From Paracoccus versutus (GTDB lineage: Bacteria > Pseudomonadota > Alphaproteobacteria > Rhodobacterales > Rhodobacteraceae), in the NCBI RefSeq assembly GCF_000763885.1, contig NZ_JRKO01000003.1, positions 62,001 to 126,000 of the forward strand: 64,000 nt of DNA, read 5' to 3'. The translations under genes were made by a program, and so were the position numbers. Below the pieces are notes generated by a model. That model searched no databases, was not told where the DNA came from, and saw only the letters and a list, made by a program, of their open reading frames with translations. The number at the start of each line of letters is the position of its first letter. Positions within the stretch are counted from its first letter, which is position 1. Positions 17,327-27,119 of this stretch are shown here, in pieces.

Positions 17327-19086
17327 CCATTTTCGCCACCGGCCCCAGCCGCCCGATCCGCCGCCTGCTGATCGCCAACCGGGGCGAGATCGCCGTCCGC
17401 GTGATCCGCGCCTGCCGCGACGAGGCCATCGAAAGCGTCGCCGTCTATGCCGATGCCGATCGCGACGCGATCTTCGTGCGCATGGCCGACCAGGCCCATG
17501 CGCTGGGGGGCGACAAGCCCTCGGACACCTATCTGGATGCCGGCAAGATCATCGCCATCGCCCAGGCCGCCGGGGCCGATGCCATCCATCCGGGCTATGG
17601 TTTCCTGTCCGAACGCGCCGATTTCGCCCAGGCGGTGCAGGATGCCGGGCTGATCTGGATCGGCCCCGATCCCAAGGTGATCGAGGCGCTTGGCGACAAG
17701 ATCGAGGCCCGCCGCATCGCCGAGGCGGTGGGCGCGCCGCTGGTCGCCGGCACCCCCGGCCCGGTCGAAAGCGCCGCCGAGGCGCTGGCCTTCGCAAAGG
17801 AACACGGCCTGCCCATCGCCATCAAGGCCGCTTTCGGCGGCGGCGGCCGCGGCATGAAGGTCGCCTGGCGGCTGGAAGAGGTCGAGGAGCTGTTCGAATC
17901 CGCCACCCGCGAGGCGCTGACCGCCTTCGGCCGCGGCGAATGCTTCATCGAGCAGTTCCTGGATCGCCCGCGCCATGTCGAGGCGCAGGTGCTGGCCGAC
18001 AGGCACGGCACCGTCAAGGTGATCGGCACCCGCGACTGTTCCCTGCAGCGTCGCAACCAGAAGCTGGTCGAAGAGGCGCCGGCGCCGTTCCTGACCGACG
18101 AGCAGCGCGCCCGCATCCATGATTCCGCCCGCGCCATCTGCGCCCATGCCGGCTATTCGGGCGCGGGGACGGTGGAATACCTGCTCTCGGCCAATGGCAC
18201 GATTTCCTTTCTCGAGGTGAACACCCGGCTTCAGGTCGAGCATCCTGTGACCGAGGAAACCACCGGCATCGACCTGGTGCGCGGCATGATCCGCGTGGCG
18301 CAAGGCGCCAAGCTGGCCGACGAGACCGTGCCCGAGCCCCGCGGCCATGCCATCGAGTTTCGCATCAATGCCGAAGACCCCGCGCGCGGCTTCCTGCCCA
18401 CGCCCGGCCCGGTCGAGGTCTTCGATGCGCCCTCGGGGCCGGGCATCCGCATGGATAGCGGCGTCGCCCAAGGCTCGGTGGTGCCGGGCAGTTTCGATTC
18501 GCTGATGGCCAAGCTGATCGTGACCGGCGCCACCCGCGAGGAAGCCTTGCAGCGCGCCGACCGGGCGCTGCGCGAGTTTCGCATCGGGGGCGTGGCCTCG
18601 GTGCTGCCCTTTGCCCGTGCCGTGCTGGCCCAGTCGGATTTCCGCGCCGAGGACGGGGATTTCCGCGTCCATACCCGCTGGATCGAGACCGATTTCGCCG
18701 AACCGCTGGCCGAGGCGGTCGCCCCCCATGCCCGCGTCGCGCCCGCCGCGCAGGCGCCGCTGCTGCGCCTGGCCATTGAGATCGACGGCAAGCGACACGA
18801 GCTGGGCCTGCCCGCGAGCATGCTTGCGGCCTTGCCCTCGGGCGGCGCCCCCGCGGAGGCTGCGCCCGAGACGGACGAGGCGGTGCTGGCCGCCCCGGTC
18901 CCCGGCACGCTGACGCTGTGGCAGGCCGAGGACGGGGCCGAGGTCGAACAGGGCCAGGTTGTCGCCGTCATCGAGGCGATGAAGATGGAGACCCGGATCG
19001 AGGCGCACCGGGCGGGCCGGCTGACCCGCATCGCCGCGCAGGGCGAGGTGCTGGGCTTTGGCGCGGCCCTGGCGCGGATCGGCTGA
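17323..19086 (+). CDS. Biotin carboxylase fused to a C-terminal biotinyl domain (AccC-like)
   Basis: 587 aa, starting in a 4-base overlap with pxpBC behind AGAGAGG. The N-terminal 450 residues are a complete biotin carboxylase: [15 protein letters not shown] start, ATP-grasp with [10 protein letters not shown], and [18 protein letters not shown]. After a variable bridge, the C-terminal 70 residues form a biotinyl domain with [10 protein letters not shown]554 is the expected biotin site. A carboxyltransferase partner is not adjacent unless PxpC (related to the urea-carboxylase transferase) serves. It probably forms a substrate-specific carboxylase for the pxp locus rather than housekeeping acetyl-CoA carboxylase. 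Confidence 0.88.
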   Translation: MTIFATGPSRPIRRLLIANRGEIAVRVIRACRDEAIESVAVYADADRDAIFVRMADQAHALGGDKPSDTYLDAGKIIAIAQAAGADAIHPGYGFLSERADFAQAVQDAGLIWIGPDPKVIEALGDKIEARRIAEAVGAPLVAGTPGPVESAAEALAFAKEHGLPIAIKAAFGGGGRGMKVAWRLEEVEELFESATREALTAFGRGECFIEQFLDRPRHVEAQVLADRHGTVKVIGTRDCSLQRRNQKLVEEAPAPFLTDEQRARIHDSARAICAHAGYSGAGTVEYLLSANGTISFLEVNTRLQVEHPVTEETTGIDLVRGMIRVAQGAKLADETVPEPRGHAIEFRINAEDPARGFLPTPGPVEVFDAPSGPGIRMDSGVAQGSVVPGSFDSLMAKLIVTGATREEALQRADRALREFRIGGVASVLPFARAVLAQSDFRAEDGDFRVHTRWIETDFAEPLAEAVAPHARVAPAAQAPLLRLAIEIDGKRHELGLPASMLAALPSGGAPAEAAPETDEAVLAAPVPGTLTLWQAEDGAEVEQGQVVAVIEAMKMETRIEAHRAGRLTRIAAQGEVLGFGAALARIG

Positions 19087-19165
19087 GGCGCTTTGACATT
19101 TCCCGGCGGGCCGTGCCAATTCGGCCCGCCGGCCCCTGGCCGCCGGATACCTGCCGGGAAAGACG

Positions 19166-20200
19166 ATGAGCCTGCTGAACCGCCGCATCCTGACCTTTGC
19201 GCTGGCCGCCCTGGGCGGCGCGGCCTTCCTGCTGTTGCACCTGCCGCTGCCCATGCTGCTGGGGCCGATGCTGGCCTGCCTGGTCGCGGCGCTGGCCGGC
19301 GCGCCTTTGGCCGGGGCCGGGCAGTTCGGCATCTTCATGCGCACCATCCTGGGGGTGGCGGTCGGCGCCTCGATCACGCCCGGCGTGCTGGCGGAACTGC
19401 CGGACGTGGCGGCCTCGCTGCTGTTCGTGCCGGGCTTCATCGGGGTGATCGCGCTGGTCGGCTATCCCTTGTTCCGCCGCGCCTTCGGCTTCGACCACGC
19501 CACGGCCTGGTATGGCGCCATGCCCGGCGGCTTGCAGGACATGCTGGTCTTTGGCGAAGAGGCGGGCGGCGATGTCCGCGCGCTGTCGCTGATCCATGCG
19601 ACGCGGGTGCTGGTGATCGTCACCGTCGCGCCGCTGATCCTGACCGGCTGGTGGGGCGTGGACCTGTCGCAGCCGCCCGGCGCGCCGATGCGCACGACCG
19701 GCGCGGCCGAGATCGCGCTGATGGCCGCCGCCGGGCTGGTCGGCTGGAAGGGGGCCGAGCGGCTGGGCATCTTCGGCGCCTCGATCCTGGGGCCGATGGT
19801 GCTGACGGCGGCGCTGTCGCTGTCGGGCCTGATCACCCAGCGCCCGCCGGCCGAGATGATCCAGGCCGCGCAATTCTTCATCGGCATCGCCGTCGGGGTG
19901 AAATATGCCGGCATCACCCTGCGCGAGCTGCGCCTGCATGTCACGGCCGGGCTGGTCTATGCGCTGCTCTTGGCGGGGATCAGCCTGGTCTTCATCGAGG
20001 GGATCGTGCATCTGGGGCTGGCGCCGGGGCTCGACGCCTTCCTGGCCTTCCTGCCGGGCGGGCAGGCCGAGATGGTGGTGATCGCGCTGATCGCCGGGGC
20101 GGACATGGCCTATGTCGTCAGCCACCACTTGCTGCGCATGGTCATCGTGATCGTGCTGGGGCCGGTGGTGGGCAAGGTGCTGGGCCGCCGCCGGGGCTGA
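19166..20200 (+). CDS. AbrB-family inner membrane protein
   Basis: 344 aa with about ten hydrophobic segments, arranged as two similar halves (each holding the LLGPML/ILGPMV pattern), which is typical of the duplicated AbrB membrane family (PF05145, once called ammonia monooxygenase). MPGGLQDMLVFGEEAGGD and the related FLPGGQAEMVVIAL in the second half are signature blocks. Transport function is presumed but the substrate is unknown. It starts 79 bases after the pxp operon on the same strand, so cotranscription is possible. Confidence 0.85.
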   Translation: MSLLNRRILTFALAALGGAAFLLLHLPLPMLLGPMLACLVAALAGAPLAGAGQFGIFMRTILGVAVGASITPGVLAELPDVAASLLFVPGFIGVIALVGYPLFRRAFGFDHATAWYGAMPGGLQDMLVFGEEAGGDVRALSLIHATRVLVIVTVAPLILTGWWGVDLSQPPGAPMRTTGAAEIALMAAAGLVGWKGAERLGIFGASILGPMVLTAALSLSGLITQRPPAEMIQAAQFFIGIAVGVKYAGITLRELRLHVTAGLVYALLLAGISLVFIEGIVHLGLAPGLDAFLAFLPGGQAEMVVIALIAGADMAYVVSHHLLRMVIVIVLGPVVGKVLGRRRG

Positions 20201-20244
20201 GGCAACCGCGGCCCCGAGGGGCCGGAACCAAGGGGAGGAACCGC

Positions 20245-20808
20245 ATGAGCCATCGCATCCTGAAAGCCGCCGACCATCGCCGCATGCCGTGGAAGAACGG
20301 CCGCGGCGAGACGGTCGAGATCGCCGTCCACCCCGCGGGCGCGGGCCTTGCCGATTTCGGCTGGCGCGTCAGCATGGCCGGCGTGACCGAGGACGGCGAT
20401 TTCTCGATCTTCCCGCAGATCGACCGCACGCTGGCGGTGCTGACCGGCGCGGGGATCGCGTTGCAGGTGCAGGGGCAGCCCGCCCAGCGGCTGACGCCGG
20501 AGAGCGCGCCGCTGGCATTCCCGGCGGATGTGCCGACCTCGGCGCGGCTGCTGGCGGGGCCGATCACCGACCTGAACGTGATGACCCGGCGCGGGGCCTT
20601 CACCCACCGGCTGGCGCGGCTGACCCAGGCGGCCGAGGGCGCGCCGGGCTGGCGGCTGTTGCTGGCGACCGCGCCGGTGGTGCTGGATTTCGCCGGCGGG
20701 ACCGTGGCGCTGGACCAGCTTGATGCGCTGTTCTGCGAAGGGCCGGAGGCCGCGCTGCCGGTCGGTCCCGCGCCGGATGTCTGGCTGATCGAGATCGCCC
20801 GCGCCTAG
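20245..20808 (+). CDS. HutD/Ves family cupin-like protein
   Basis: 187 aa. The beginning (RMPWKNGRGETVEIAVHPAG) and FGWRVSMAGVTEDGDFSIFP are the hallmarks of the HutD/Ves family, a small bicupin often encoded with histidine-utilisation genes. No hut genes are near here. HutD is thought to limit histidine or N-formimino-glutamate catabolism, but no reaction has been shown. A strong AGGGGAGGA site precedes it. Its stop overlaps that of the convergent antiporter gene. Confidence 0.87.
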   Translation: MSHRILKAADHRRMPWKNGRGETVEIAVHPAGAGLADFGWRVSMAGVTEDGDFSIFPQIDRTLAVLTGAGIALQVQGQPAQRLTPESAPLAFPADVPTSARLLAGPITDLNVMTRRGAFTHRLARLTQAAEGAPGWRLLLATAPVVLDFAGGTVALDQLDALFCEGPEAALPVGPAPDVWLIEIARA

Positions 20809-22580
20809 TCCCGACGATTGCCGAGCAGCAGGTCGCGGCCGGCGAAGATGCCGCCGACGCATTCCATCTCGAAGCGTTCCATGTCGCGGCCGCGGATCTC
20901 GGCCATGACCTCGTCGATCTCGTCGGGGTCGTCGCCCAGCTGCAGCAGCGCCTCGCGGCCCAGGGCGAAGGCGCTTTCCAGCGTCTCGCGCAGCTGGTAG
21001 TCGGCGCCGGCCTCGACCAGTTCGCGCGCATGTTCGCGGTCGAAGGCGCGGGCGATGACCGGGACCAGCGGGAATTCGTGCTTGGCCAGCTCGACGATGC
21101 GGGTGGTGGCCTGCCTGTCGCCGGGCACGGCGACGATCAGGCTGGCGTTGCCGGCGCCGGCGGCGTGCAGGATGTCCAGCCGCGCCCCGTCGCCATACCA
21201 GACCTTGAAGCCGAACTCGTCGGCATCGCGGATGGTCTGCGGATCGCTTTCGACGATCGAGATGGAATGGCCGCGCGCGATCAGCGGCTGGCTGACGATC
21301 TGGCCCATGCGGCCGAAACCGATCATCAGCACCCGCGCTTGCAGCCCCTGCGCCGCCTCGACCCCGTCGAGCGAGGGGGCGGGCTTGGGCGCCAGCCGGT
21401 CGTGCAGGATGATCAGCAGCGGCGTCAGCACCATCGAGACGATGACGATGGCGGTCAGGATGGCATTGTCCTGGCCGCTGATGATGCCGAACTGCATGGC
21501 GCTGGAATAAAGCACAAAGGCGAACTCGCCGCCTTGCGCCATCAGCACCGCGCGCTCCAGCGCCTCGGCCCGGCTGGCGCGCAGCACCCGGCCGACGGCA
21601 TAGATCACCAGCATCTTCAAGAGCATGTAGGCCGGCACGCAGATCGCGATCAGCGCCCAGTTGGCGGCGATGACGGTCAGGTCCAGCGCCATGCCGACGC
21701 CCAGGAAGAACAGGCCCAGCAGCAGGCCGCGGAACGGCTCGACATCGGCCTCGAGCTGGTGGCGGAAGCTGGATTCGGACAAGAGCACCCCGGCCAGGAA
21801 GGCGCCCATCGCCATGGACAGCCCGCCCCATTGCATCAGCAGCCCCGCGCCCAGCACCACCAGCAGCGCGGCGGCGGTCATCACCTCGCGCCCGCCGAAG
21901 CGCGCCAGCAGGCCGAACATCGGGTTCAGCAGATAGCGCCCGGCCGCGACCAGCGCGGCGATGCAGCCCAGGCCGATGGCGATGCCGGCCAGGCGCTGGG
22001 ACAGGGTCACGTCCTCGCCGCCCGGCGCCAGGAAGGCGACCAGCGCCAGCAGCGGCACGATGGCCAGATCCTCGAACAGCAGGATGGCGATGATGCGCCG
22101 GCCCTTGGGCAGGGCGATTTCGCCCCGCTCGGCCAGCATCTGCATGACGATGGCGGTTGAGGTCAGCACGAAGCCGGTCCCCGACACGAAGCTGGCGGCG
22201 ACCGGAAAACCCAGCGCCAGCCCGACGCAGGTCAGCGCCGCGATGGCCAGCAGCACCTGGGCAAAGCCCAGCACGAAGATCTCGCCCCGCATCGCCCAAA
22301 GCCGCGAGGGCTGCATCTCCAGCCCGATCACGAACAGGAACAGCACCACGCCCAGCTCGGCCACATGGATGATCGCCTGCGGGTCGTCGAAGAAGCCCAG
22401 GCCGAAGGGCCCGATCGCCAGCCCCGCCGCCAGATAGCCCAGCACCGAGCCCAGCCCCAGCTTGCGAAACAGCGGCACCGCCAGCACCGCGGCCGCCAGC
22501 AGCACAACCACCCCCACAAGCGGCATCCCGCCGCCACCATGCCCCGCCGCCTCGGCGGCGGCCGTCATCTCTGTCGCCAT
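20805..22580 (-). CDS. Kef-type monovalent cation:proton antiporter (CPA2 family)
   Basis: 591 aa. Residues about 20-400 form some 12 membrane helices of the CPA2 exchanger (VLGYLAAGLAIGPFGLG, ILLFEDLAIVPLLALVAF with the conserved acidic ED). Residues about 415-530 are an RCK/TrkA-N nucleotide-binding domain (VLMIGFGRMGQIVSQPL). This resembles KefB/KefC: glutathione-adduct-gated potassium efflux that protects against electrophiles. That job fits the neighbouring electrophile-detoxification genes. The two stop codons of this gene and hutD overlap. Confidence 0.9.
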   Translation of the reverse strand: MATEMTAAAEAAGHGGGGMPLVGVVVLLAAAVLAVPLFRKLGLGSVLGYLAAGLAIGPFGLGFFDDPQAIIHVAELGVVLFLFVIGLEMQPSRLWAMRGEIFVLGFAQVLLAIAALTCVGLALGFPVAASFVSGTGFVLTSTAIVMQMLAERGEIALPKGRRIIAILLFEDLAIVPLLALVAFLAPGGEDVTLSQRLAGIAIGLGCIAALVAAGRYLLNPMFGLLARFGGREVMTAAALLVVLGAGLLMQWGGLSMAMGAFLAGVLLSESSFRHQLEADVEPFRGLLLGLFFLGVGMALDLTVIAANWALIAICVPAYMLLKMLVIYAVGRVLRASRAEALERAVLMAQGGEFAFVLYSSAMQFGIISGQDNAILTAIVIVSMVLTPLLIILHDRLAPKPAPSLDGVEAAQGLQARVLMIGFGRMGQIVSQPLIARGHSISIVESDPQTIRDADEFGFKVWYGDGARLDILHAAGAGNASLIVAVPGDRQATTRIVELAKHEFPLVPVIARAFDREHARELVEAGADYQLRETLESAFALGREALLQLGDDPDEIDEVMAEIRGRDMERFEMECVGGIFAGRDLLLGNRRD

Positions 22581-22650
22581 CCGGTCCCCGTTCGCGCTGG
22601 TTTCCGGGGGTAAGCCTATACCCGGCGCCCCCGATCACAAAGCGCCGCGC

Positions 22651-23670
22651 TCAGCGCCAGCCAAGCGCCGGGGCGACATGGGCCAGAACTGCCTCGATCA
22701 CATGCAGGTTGTAATCGACGCCCAGCTGGTTCGGCACGGTCAGCAGCAGCGTGTCGGCCTCGGCGATGGCCTCGTCCTCGCGCAGATCCTCGACCAGCCG
22801 GTCGGGCTCGCCGGTATAGCCGCGGCCGAAGATCGAGCGGGTCTCCTCGATGAAGCCGATCTGGTCGGCCTCCTTGCCGCCATGGCCGAAATACATCCGG
22901 TCGCGGTCGTCCATCAGCGGAAAGATCGAGCGGCTGACCGAGACGCGCGGTTCGCGCTCATGCCCCGCCGCCGCCCATGCCTCGCGATAGGCGCGGATCT
23001 GCTCGGCCTGCTGGACGTGGAAGGGCTTGCCGTTCTCGTCGGTCTTGAGCGTCGAGCTTTGCAGGTGCATGCCCAGCTGCGCCGCCCAGCGGGCGGTGTC
23101 GTTCGAGGCCGCGCCCCACCAGATCCGCTGGCGCAGGCCGGGCGAATGCGGCTCGATCCGCAGCAGGCCGGGCGGGTTGGGGAACATCGGCCGCGGGTTC
23201 GGCCGCGCGAAGCCATGCCCCTCGATCACGTTCAGGAACACCTCGGCATGGCGCCGCGCCATGTCGGCGTCGCTTTCGCCCTCGGCCGGGGAGTAGCCGA
23301 AATAGCGCCAGCCCTCGATCACCTGCTCGGGCGAGCCGCGCGAGATGCCCAGCTGCAGCCGCCCTTGCGAAATCAGGTCGGCGGCGCCGGCATCCTCGGC
23401 CATATACAGCGGGTTTTCATAGCGCATGTCGATGACGGCGGTGCCGATCTCGATACGGCTGGTGCGCGCGCCCACCGCCGCCAGCAGCGGAAAGGGCGAA
23501 GCCAGCTGGCGGGCGTAGTGATGGACGCGGAAATAGGCGCCGTCCGCGCCCAGCTGCTCGGCGGCGACGGCCAGCTCGATGGATTGCAGCAGCGTGTCCT
23601 GGGCGCTGCGGGTGTGCGAGGCGGGCTCGTCCGACCAATGGCCGAAGGACAGGAAACCGATCTTCTTCAC
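22651..23670 (-). CDS. LLM-class (luciferase-like) flavin-dependent oxidoreductase
   Basis: 339 aa from a GTG at 23670 with AAAGGTGG upstream. The sequence begins [20 protein letters not shown] and carries [17 protein letters not shown] and the late [13 protein letters not shown], typical of FMN/F420-dependent luciferase-like TIM-barrel monooxygenases. The GTG overlaps the stop of the LysR gene (GTGA), so regulator and enzyme are coupled. Substrate unknown; context suggests an aromatic or quinone compound. Confidence 0.87.
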   Translation of the reverse strand: MKKIGFLSFGHWSDEPASHTRSAQDTLLQSIELAVAAEQLGADGAYFRVHHYARQLASPFPLLAAVGARTSRIEIGTAVIDMRYENPLYMAEDAGAADLISQGRLQLGISRGSPEQVIEGWRYFGYSPAEGESDADMARRHAEVFLNVIEGHGFARPNPRPMFPNPPGLLRIEPHSPGLRQRIWWGAASNDTARWAAQLGMHLQSSTLKTDENGKPFHVQQAEQIRAYREAWAAAGHEREPRVSVSRSIFPLMDDRDRMYFGHGGKEADQIGFIEETRSIFGRGYTGEPDRLVEDLREDEAIAEADTLLLTVPNQLGVDYNLHVIEAVLAHVAPALGWR

Positions 23671-24641
23671 GGGACCACCTTTGGGATTGCGGGTTCCTGG
23701 GATATGGGATCGCTGCGGCCCCCACCCCAGCCCGCCTGCCACGAGGGCTGGCGCAATTCCGCCGCCACATGGTCGATGAAGCGGCGCAGCTTGGCGGGCA
23801 TGGGCAGGACCGGCGGCCAGACCGCGACGATGGGCAGCGGCCTGGTGCCAAAGCCGGGCAGCACCCGTTCCAGCCGCCCGTCGGCCAGCGCCGGCGCGAC
23901 GATGAAGCCGGGCAGGATGGCCAGCCCCAGCCCCTCGACGGCCATGTCGCGGATCGCCTCGCCATTGTTCATCGACAGCCGCCCCTGCACCAGCGGCGAG
24001 ACGAAGCGGTCGCGGTCCTGGAACTGCCACAGCTGGCTGTTGGGCAGGTGGCTGTAGCCGATCACCTCATGCTCGCGCAGGTCGGCCAGGGTTTGCGGCC
24101 GGCCCTTGCGGTCCAGATAGGCGGGGCTGGCGCAGGCGACGCTGGCGTCCTCGCACAGCTTGCGCTGCATCAGCGCCTTGTCGCGCATCTTGCCGATGCG
24201 GATGCCGATGTCGAAGCCCTCGCGCGCCAGGTCGCGGCTGCGGTCGTCGTAGTCGACGCTGATCTCCAGCTCGGGGTTCTGGGCGGCGAAGCGGGCGATG
24301 ATCGGCCCCAGGTGCAGCACGCCAAAGCTCATCGGCGCGGCGACGGACAGGCTGCCGCGCAGGGGCGCAAGCCCGTCCATGTCCCAGGCGGTGCTTTCGG
24401 CCGCCGCGACCAGTTCGGCCAGCGCGGGACGCAGCCGCTCGGCCAGGCGCAGCGCCGCCTCGGTCGGGGTGATGCGCCCGGCATTGCGGCGGAACAGGGC
24501 GGCGCCCAACGTCGCCTCCAGGTCGGTGATCCGCTTGCTGACCACCGATTTCGACAGGTTCAGTCGCGCGGCGGCGGCGGTGACGGTGCCCAGCTCCATC
24601 ACCGTCAGGAAGGTTTCCAGGTCGTTCAGGTCATAGCGCAT
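23667..24641 (-). CDS. LysR-family transcriptional regulator
   Basis: 324 aa. The helix-turn-helix occupies residues about 1-60 ([20 protein letters not shown] with [17 protein letters not shown]), followed by the two-lobed effector domain. It is divergent from the ring-cleaving dioxygenase gene at 24750 across a 108-base gap and cotranscribed with the flavin oxidoreductase. By the usual LysR arrangement it controls both. The inducer is presumably the aromatic or quinone substrate. Confidence 0.92.
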   Translation of the reverse strand: MRYDLNDLETFLTVMELGTVTAAAARLNLSKSVVSKRITDLEATLGAALFRRNAGRITPTEAALRLAERLRPALAELVAAAESTAWDMDGLAPLRGSLSVAAPMSFGVLHLGPIIARFAAQNPELEISVDYDDRSRDLAREGFDIGIRIGKMRDKALMQRKLCEDASVACASPAYLDRKGRPQTLADLREHEVIGYSHLPNSQLWQFQDRDRFVSPLVQGRLSMNNGEAIRDMAVEGLGLAILPGFIVAPALADGRLERVLPGFGTRPLPIVAVWPPVLPMPAKLRRFIDHVAAELRQPSWQAGWGGGRSDPISQEPAIPKVVP

Positions 24642-24749
24642 GGCCCGAGCTTACCCGTTCGCCAGCGCCGAACGCAAGGTTCGCAGCCGGCGCCGTGGCG
24701 CAAAAGCCGCCCATGGCCGATATTGGTGCCGACAGAAAGGAGGCCCATC

Positions 24750-25694
24750 ATGGAGCTGACCGGAATTCACCACCTGACGGCGATCACCGCCGATGCGCCC
24801 GGCAACAAGCGGTTCTATACCGACACGCTGGGGCTGCGGCTGGTCAAGAAGACCGTCAACCAGGACGACACCAGCGCCTATCACCTGTTCTATGCCGACG
24901 GGCTGGCACGGCCCGGCACCGACCTGACCTTTTTCGACTGGCCGGCGGCGCGGGAACGGCGGGGGACGCATTCGATCAGCCGCACCGGGCTGCGGGTCGC
25001 GGGCGACAGCCTGGACTATTGGGCCGGGCGGCTTCAGGACCGCGGCCTGACCGTGGGGCAGATCGCCCCGATCGACACCCGCGCCAGCCTCGATTTCGAA
25101 GACCCCGAGGGCCAGCGTTTCCGCCTGACCGAGGACGCCGCCGATGCCGTGGCCGCGCCCTGGGAAAAAAGCCCGGTGCCGGCGCAGCACCAGATCCACG
25201 GGCTGGGGCCGATCACCATCTCGGTGCCGGAACTGGCCCCGACCGAGGCGGTGCTGACCCATGTCATGGCCATGCGCAAGGTCCGCGACTATGCCAGCCC
25301 CGACGGGCACGGCACCGTCTATGTCTACGAAATGGGACAGGGCGGCCCTGCGGCCGAGCTGCATGTGGCGGTCCAGCCCGACCTGCCCACGGCGCGCCAG
25401 GGTGCCGGCGGGGTGCATCACGTCGCCTTCCGCGTGCCCGACAAGCCGGCGATCCACGCCTGGGCCGCGCGGCTTTCCGAGATGCGGGTGCCCAATTCGG
25501 GCGAGGTCGAGCGCTATTATTTCCGCTCGCTCTATTTCCGCGAGCCGGGGGGCAACCTGTTCGAGATCGCCAGCGACGATCCCGGCTTCGCCGTGGACGA
25601 GCCGCTGGAGAGCCTGGGCGAGACGCTGTCCCTGCCGCCCTTCCTGGAAGGGCAGCGCGCGCAGATCGAGGCGCGGCTGAAGCCGCTGGACTGA
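24750..25694 (+). CDS. MhqO-type ring-cleaving dioxygenase (VOC superfamily)
   Basis: 314 aa comprising two vicinal-oxygen-chelate modules. Metal-ligand candidates are seen in GIHHLTAIT (start), [12 protein letters not shown] (second module) and [14 protein letters not shown] (glutamate). This matches Bacillus MhqO/MhqA proteins, which are induced by hydroquinones and open the ring. A very good AAAGGAGG site sits before the ATG. LysR is divergent, and a second homologue, fused to an esterase, is at 27120-28649. Confidence 0.9.
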   Translation: MELTGIHHLTAITADAPGNKRFYTDTLGLRLVKKTVNQDDTSAYHLFYADGLARPGTDLTFFDWPAARERRGTHSISRTGLRVAGDSLDYWAGRLQDRGLTVGQIAPIDTRASLDFEDPEGQRFRLTEDAADAVAAPWEKSPVPAQHQIHGLGPITISVPELAPTEAVLTHVMAMRKVRDYASPDGHGTVYVYEMGQGGPAAELHVAVQPDLPTARQGAGGVHHVAFRVPDKPAIHAWAARLSEMRVPNSGEVERYYFRSLYFREPGGNLFEIASDDPGFAVDEPLESLGETLSLPPFLEGQRAQIEARLKPLD

Positions 25695-25712
25695 ACCCTG
25701 CCGAACCGAACG

Positions 25713-25744
25713 AAAGGCCGCCGGATCGCTTCGGCGGCCTTTTT
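25713..25744 (+). terminator. Rho-independent terminator after the VOC gene
   Basis: Stem AAAGGCCGCCG / CGGCGGCCTTT around an eight-base loop, with the T run continuing to 25744. It lies 18 bases after the stop codon. Confidence 0.9.
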
Positions 25745-25845
25745 CCTGCGCGCAAGAATTCGCCCGCGGCCGGCAGCCCTGTTGCCGCATCGGGGGTTTC
25801 GCCCCATGCTCTGCTGCGCGACAGGACGAAAGGGAGCCTTACCCC

Positions 25846-26250
25846 ATGAGCCAGCCGGAAACGGACAAGCCCGCCTCGGAACTGATCGACGCACGGATCA
25901 ATGAGCTGGGCGACTGGCGCGGCGAGACATTGGCGCAGCTGCGCGCCCTGATCCACGAGGCCGATCCCGAGGTGGTCGAGGAATGGAAATGGCGCGGCGT
26001 GCCGGTCTGGTCGCATGACGGCATCCTCTGCACCGGCGAGACCTACAAGCAGGTGGTCAAGATGACCTTCGCCAAGGGCGCGGCGCTCGAGGATCCGGCG
26101 GGCCTGTTCAACGCCAGCCTGGAAGGCAACACCCGCCGCGCCATCGACCTGCGCGAGGGCGAGCGGATCGACGCCGAGGCGCTGAAGGCGCTGATCCGCG
26201 CTGCCGTGGCGCTGAACACGACCAGCAAGAAAAAGGGGCGGTCGAAGTGA
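25846..26250 (+). CDS. DUF1801 domain protein
   Basis: 134 aa. VVEEWKWRGVPVWSHDGI and VVKMTFAKGAALEDP are the conserved blocks of the DUF1801/YdhG-like fold, a small cytoplasmic alpha-beta protein of unknown function. The lysine-rich C-terminus (KKKGRSK) is encoded by sequence that also forms the terminator of the convergent gene. It starts 101 bases after a terminator and probably has its own promoter. Confidence 0.85.
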   Translation: MSQPETDKPASELIDARINELGDWRGETLAQLRALIHEADPEVVEEWKWRGVPVWSHDGILCTGETYKQVVKMTFAKGAALEDPAGLFNASLEGNTRRAIDLREGERIDAEALKALIRAAVALNTTSKKKGRSK

Positions 26251-26257
26251 CCGCCCC
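26230..26257 (-). terminator. Terminator for the NAD(P)H-FMN reductase gene, inside the DUF1801 3' end
   Basis: Read on the minus strand, a perfect 9 bp stem (GGGGCGGTC / GACCGCCCC, loop of five) is followed by five T residues. On the plus strand the same bases encode the last codons and stop of the DUF1801 gene. Confidence 0.85.
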
Positions 26258-26281
26258 GTGAACTGATTAACAAAGATAATA

Positions 26282-26875
26282 TCAGGCGGTCTTGGCGCGC
26301 TGCGCCATGGTCGCCTCGGCCCACCAATGCAGCTCGTCCAGCATGGCCTCCAGCGCGGGCAGTAGGTTCGCCTCGACCTCGGCCATCTCGCCATTGGCGC
26401 CCAGGGGCGAGACCTTGAAGAAATCGCCGCCGCCCAGGTGCACGGCATTGCGCAGCGGCACCATCTGCAATTCGATGGCGATGCCGCGCAGATGCTCGAT
26501 GGCGCGGGCGGCGCCGACGCCGCCATAGCCCATGGCCGCCGCCGGCTTGCGGTTCCATTCCTTGTAGGCCTGGTCCAGCGCATTCTTCAGCGAGCCGCTG
26601 ACCGAGTGGTTGTATTCGGAGGTCAGAAAGACATAGCCGTCGAACTCGGCCAGCTTCTGCTGCCATTTCACCGCACGCGGATCCTGCGACGGCACCCAGA
26701 GGTTCGAGGCGACCTCGTCGAACAGCGGCAGGTCGTAGTCGCGCAGGTCCACCAGCTCGAAGCTCATGTCCTCGCGCTTCCGGGCGTTTTCCAGTAGCCA
26801 GGCGGCGGGCTTGTCGGCAAAGCGCGCGGCGCGGGTCGAGCCGATGATGATGGCGATATGCGGTTTCCGGGTCAT
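26282..26875 (-). CDS. NADPH-dependent FMN reductase (flavodoxin-like quinone/azo reductase)
   Basis: 197 aa. The FMN phosphate loop IIIGSTRAARFADK is at the N-terminus and SEYNHSVSGSLKNALDQ is the family's second flavin-contact block (ChrR/YieF/azoreductase group). These enzymes reduce quinones, azo dyes or chromate by two electrons. The start at 26875 is chosen because AAGGA lies seven bases before it. It fits the quinone-detoxification theme of the neighbourhood. Confidence 0.9.
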   Translation of the reverse strand: MTRKPHIAIIIGSTRAARFADKPAAWLLENARKREDMSFELVDLRDYDLPLFDEVASNLWVPSQDPRAVKWQQKLAEFDGYVFLTSEYNHSVSGSLKNALDQAYKEWNRKPAAAMGYGGVGAARAIEHLRGIAIELQMVPLRNAVHLGGGDFFKVSPLGANGEMAEVEANLLPALEAMLDELHWWAEATMAQRAKTA

Positions 26876-27054
26876 GGTCTGGTCCTTCGTCATGGTTTGG
26901 CGGGCCGGACGCGGCCCTTCTGGTTGAATGTCGTGGCCTCAAACTGGGCCCTACGAGGCTTTCGGACAAGCCAACCGAAATCGGAAGCGGCGTTCGGAAA
27001 TCGGAAACAGGCCGCGCCGGAAGGAAGCAGGCGGGCTTCGCGACCCGCCTGTCC

Positions 27055-27080
27055 ATCTTCTCTGTTCCACAAATACCCAT
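27055..27080 (-). repeat. GGRTATTTG-type intergenic repeat, copy A
   Basis: On the minus strand it reads ATGGGTATTTGTGGAACAGA followed by GAAG. The same core recurs at 41076-41105, 63426-63450 and 63497-63520. This copy sits 40 bases past the stop of the convergently placed fusion gene. Confidence 0.65.
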
Positions 27081-27119
27081 GCGGCAGCGCGGACAGGCGC
27101 CGCGCTGCCGGCCTGGGCG

